From positions 62,001-126,000 of the forward strand of contig CABRHS010000001.1 of the NCBI GenBank assembly GCA_902470815.1: DNA of 64,000 bases, in the 5' to 3' direction. This DNA is from an uncultured Collinsella sp. Lineage in GTDB: Bacteria; Actinomycetota; Coriobacteriia; Coriobacteriales; Coriobacteriaceae. The notes beneath the pieces are model-generated. The model was not told the origin of the DNA and did no database searches. It was given only the letters and a program-made list of their open reading frames with translations. Shown here one piece after another: positions 62,925 through 64,000 of this stretch. The translations under genes and the position numbers were made by a program. Within the stretch, counting starts at the first letter, position 1, and every line of letters begins with the position of its first letter.

Positions 62925-63590
62925 ATGTCAGAGAAAACCGTGCTCTTCATGGCGCGTACCACGCGGCTGCATGATTTTGTCCGTTCGCTCGCGTCATCTC
63001 TGGACGTCGAGGTCCATGTCGCGACGCCCGATTCGCCTGCGGCGGCGCACGATTTCGACCTCCTCGTGCTCGACGGCGACGGCGTCCGTTCCGACCGCGT
63101 GGACACCATGGCCAAATGGCTGGAGCAGCGCGGAGGTGCGCCCATGCTCTTGGTGCTGGACGAGGAGAACCTTATCGACCTGCACATGCCCTCGCAGGTG
63201 CGCTCCGACTTCATCTGCTCGAGTGCGAGCGAGGCCGAGCTCGAGCTGCGCGCCCGCCAGCTGCTGGGTGATATGGGAAAGATCTCCACGGACGAGGTCC
63301 TCACGGTGGACAACCTCACCATCAACTTGGCCACATACCAGGTGTCGCTCGACGGCGAGCCCGTTGACCTCACCTTGATGGAGTATTCGCTCTTGAGCTT
63401 TTTGGCGACACACCCTAATCGCGCGTACAGTCGCGAGGTGCTCCTGCATCGCGTGTGGGGTTTCGAGTACTGCGGCGGCACGCGTACCGTCGACGTCCAC
63501 ATCCGCCGCATCCGCAGCAAGGTTGGCCCGCAGATCGCGGCCCATATCACCACCGTCCGAGGTGTCGGCTACCTGTTCAAGGACGCGTGA
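62925..63590 (+). CDS. glnR: GlnR-like OmpR-family orphan response regulator
   Basis: A 221-residue regulator. The receiver-like domain (about 3-115) is degenerate: the acidic pair is missing (VLFMARTT at the first strand), though an Asp remains in LLVLDGDG. The winged helix (about 125-221) has LTLMEYSLLSFLATHPNRAYSREVLLHRVWG, GGTRTVDVHIRRIRSKVG and VRGVGYLF (given here as separate motifs). This atypical receiver with a conserved DNA-binding domain is the signature of actinobacterial GlnR, the global nitrogen regulator. GGAGGTG precedes ATG 62925. Confidence 0.83.
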   Translation: MSEKTVLFMARTTRLHDFVRSLASSLDVEVHVATPDSPAAAHDFDLLVLDGDGVRSDRVDTMAKWLEQRGGAPMLLVLDEENLIDLHMPSQVRSDFICSSASEAELELRARQLLGDMGKISTDEVLTVDNLTINLATYQVSLDGEPVDLTLMEYSLLSFLATHPNRAYSREVLLHRVWGFEYCGGTRTVDVHIRRIRSKVGPQIAAHITTVRGVGYLFKDA

Positions 63591-63770
63591 TCGGGCGCGG
63601 GCCGGCATGGGGGGCATGGGTTGCCACGCGGGCGACGGCGCCGCGCGCGAGCGTCGTCCGGCCGTTGACCCACGACTCTTAGGACTTGATTAAGCTCTCG
63701 CGTATCCGCAAGCTATAACCGCATATTTGGGGTACAACGTTTGGGAAACATGACGTTGAAAGGACCACCC

Positions 63771-64000
63771 ATGAGTGACGACATGACCCCCAAGCGCCCC
63801 AAGGGCACGCAGGGCGAGCCGCAGCACGCTTCGTCCGCCCCGCGTGTCGAGGTCGAGCCCACCCCGCTGCCCCCCACGGGCGCGGATTGGGATGCGCAGA
63901 GGCTGCACGGAACCACCCGCTCGCAGGGGCCTACGCCGCCAACGGCGCAATCCGTCCCGCGGCCCGCGGAGCCCGGCCCCGACCGAACCTGCGCCCGGCA
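63771..64000 (+). CDS. N-terminal part of a protein with a Pro-rich disordered start, truncated by the window end
   Basis: ATG 63771 follows GAAAGGACCACCC and opens 76 codons that run off the window. The sequence is hydrophilic and Pro/Gln/Thr rich (MSDDMTPKRPKGTQGEPQ...), like cytoplasmic leaders of membrane proteases or signalling proteins, but no domain is reached. A TACAAC box at about 63732 may be its -10. Confidence 0.6.
   Translation, partial: MSDDMTPKRPKGTQGEPQHASSAPRVEVEPTPLPPTGADWDAQRLHGTTRSQGPTPPTAQSVPRPAEPGPDRTCAR

Overview
The window is a stretch of chromosome from a GC-rich, Gram-positive, strictly fermentative actinobacterium. It most resembles the class Coriobacteriia, probably Collinsella or a close relative. 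I judged this from gene content and style, not from a database search. The clues are actinobacterial FhaA/FhaB/PknB/PstP and GlnR-type genes alongside Firmicutes-like anaerobic genes: pyruvate:ferredoxin oxidoreductase, mannose-family PTS, agmatine deiminase pathway, and VanRS-like and LytSR-like regulators. There is also a membrane-anchored LuxR regulator. I see no phage, insertion sequence, CRISPR array or rRNA. One tRNA gene is present.

Layout: 1-2330 is the end of a mannose-type PTS operon and its ManO-like regulator, followed by tRNA-Arg(CCU). 2790-12560 is a six-gene operon on the minus strand for cell-envelope phosphosignalling: a polytopic Ser/Thr kinase, FhaA, FhaB, a PP2C phosphatase, a RodA-type SEDS polymerase fused to a class B PBP, and a PASTA kinase. 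13000-16650 carries a small unknown gene, dnaX, ybaB/ebfC and recR. 16920-20465 is pyruvate:ferredoxin oxidoreductase. 20799-28520 is one 2573-residue secreted, surface-anchored protein with two phosphoesterase domains. 28668-35421 is a complete agmatine deiminase cluster (aguR divergent from ptcA-aguD-aguA, then arcC). 35738-40193 holds a C39-like membrane peptidase, an APC permease and an amidohydrolase.

40434-49957 is rich in two-component systems: a LytSR-like pair, a VanRS-like pair divergent from a D,D-carboxypeptidase, and pstB followed by a PhoBR-like pair. 50083-52746 has a transaldolase-family aldolase and a split transketolase. 52851-53831 is an AbiEi/DUF559-type nuclease-like protein beside an AT-richer gap. 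54298-56322 is htpG. 56656-61431 is a tandem pair of YhgE/Pip membrane proteins. 61531-63590 is a glutamine-synthetase-like gene followed by a GlnR-like regulator. A truncated gene runs off the right end.

The least expected feature is the glutamine-synthetase-like protein. It keeps the fold signatures but has lost three of the six metal ligands and the catalytic flap glutamate, and it sits next to a GlnR-type regulator. This suggests a non-catalytic nitrogen sensor or an enzyme with a different reaction. Other notable points are the SEDS-PBP fusion, the VanRS-like system beside a D,D-carboxypeptidase with no van resistance genes in the window, and a terminator-bearing structured RNA candidate between aguR and ptcA.
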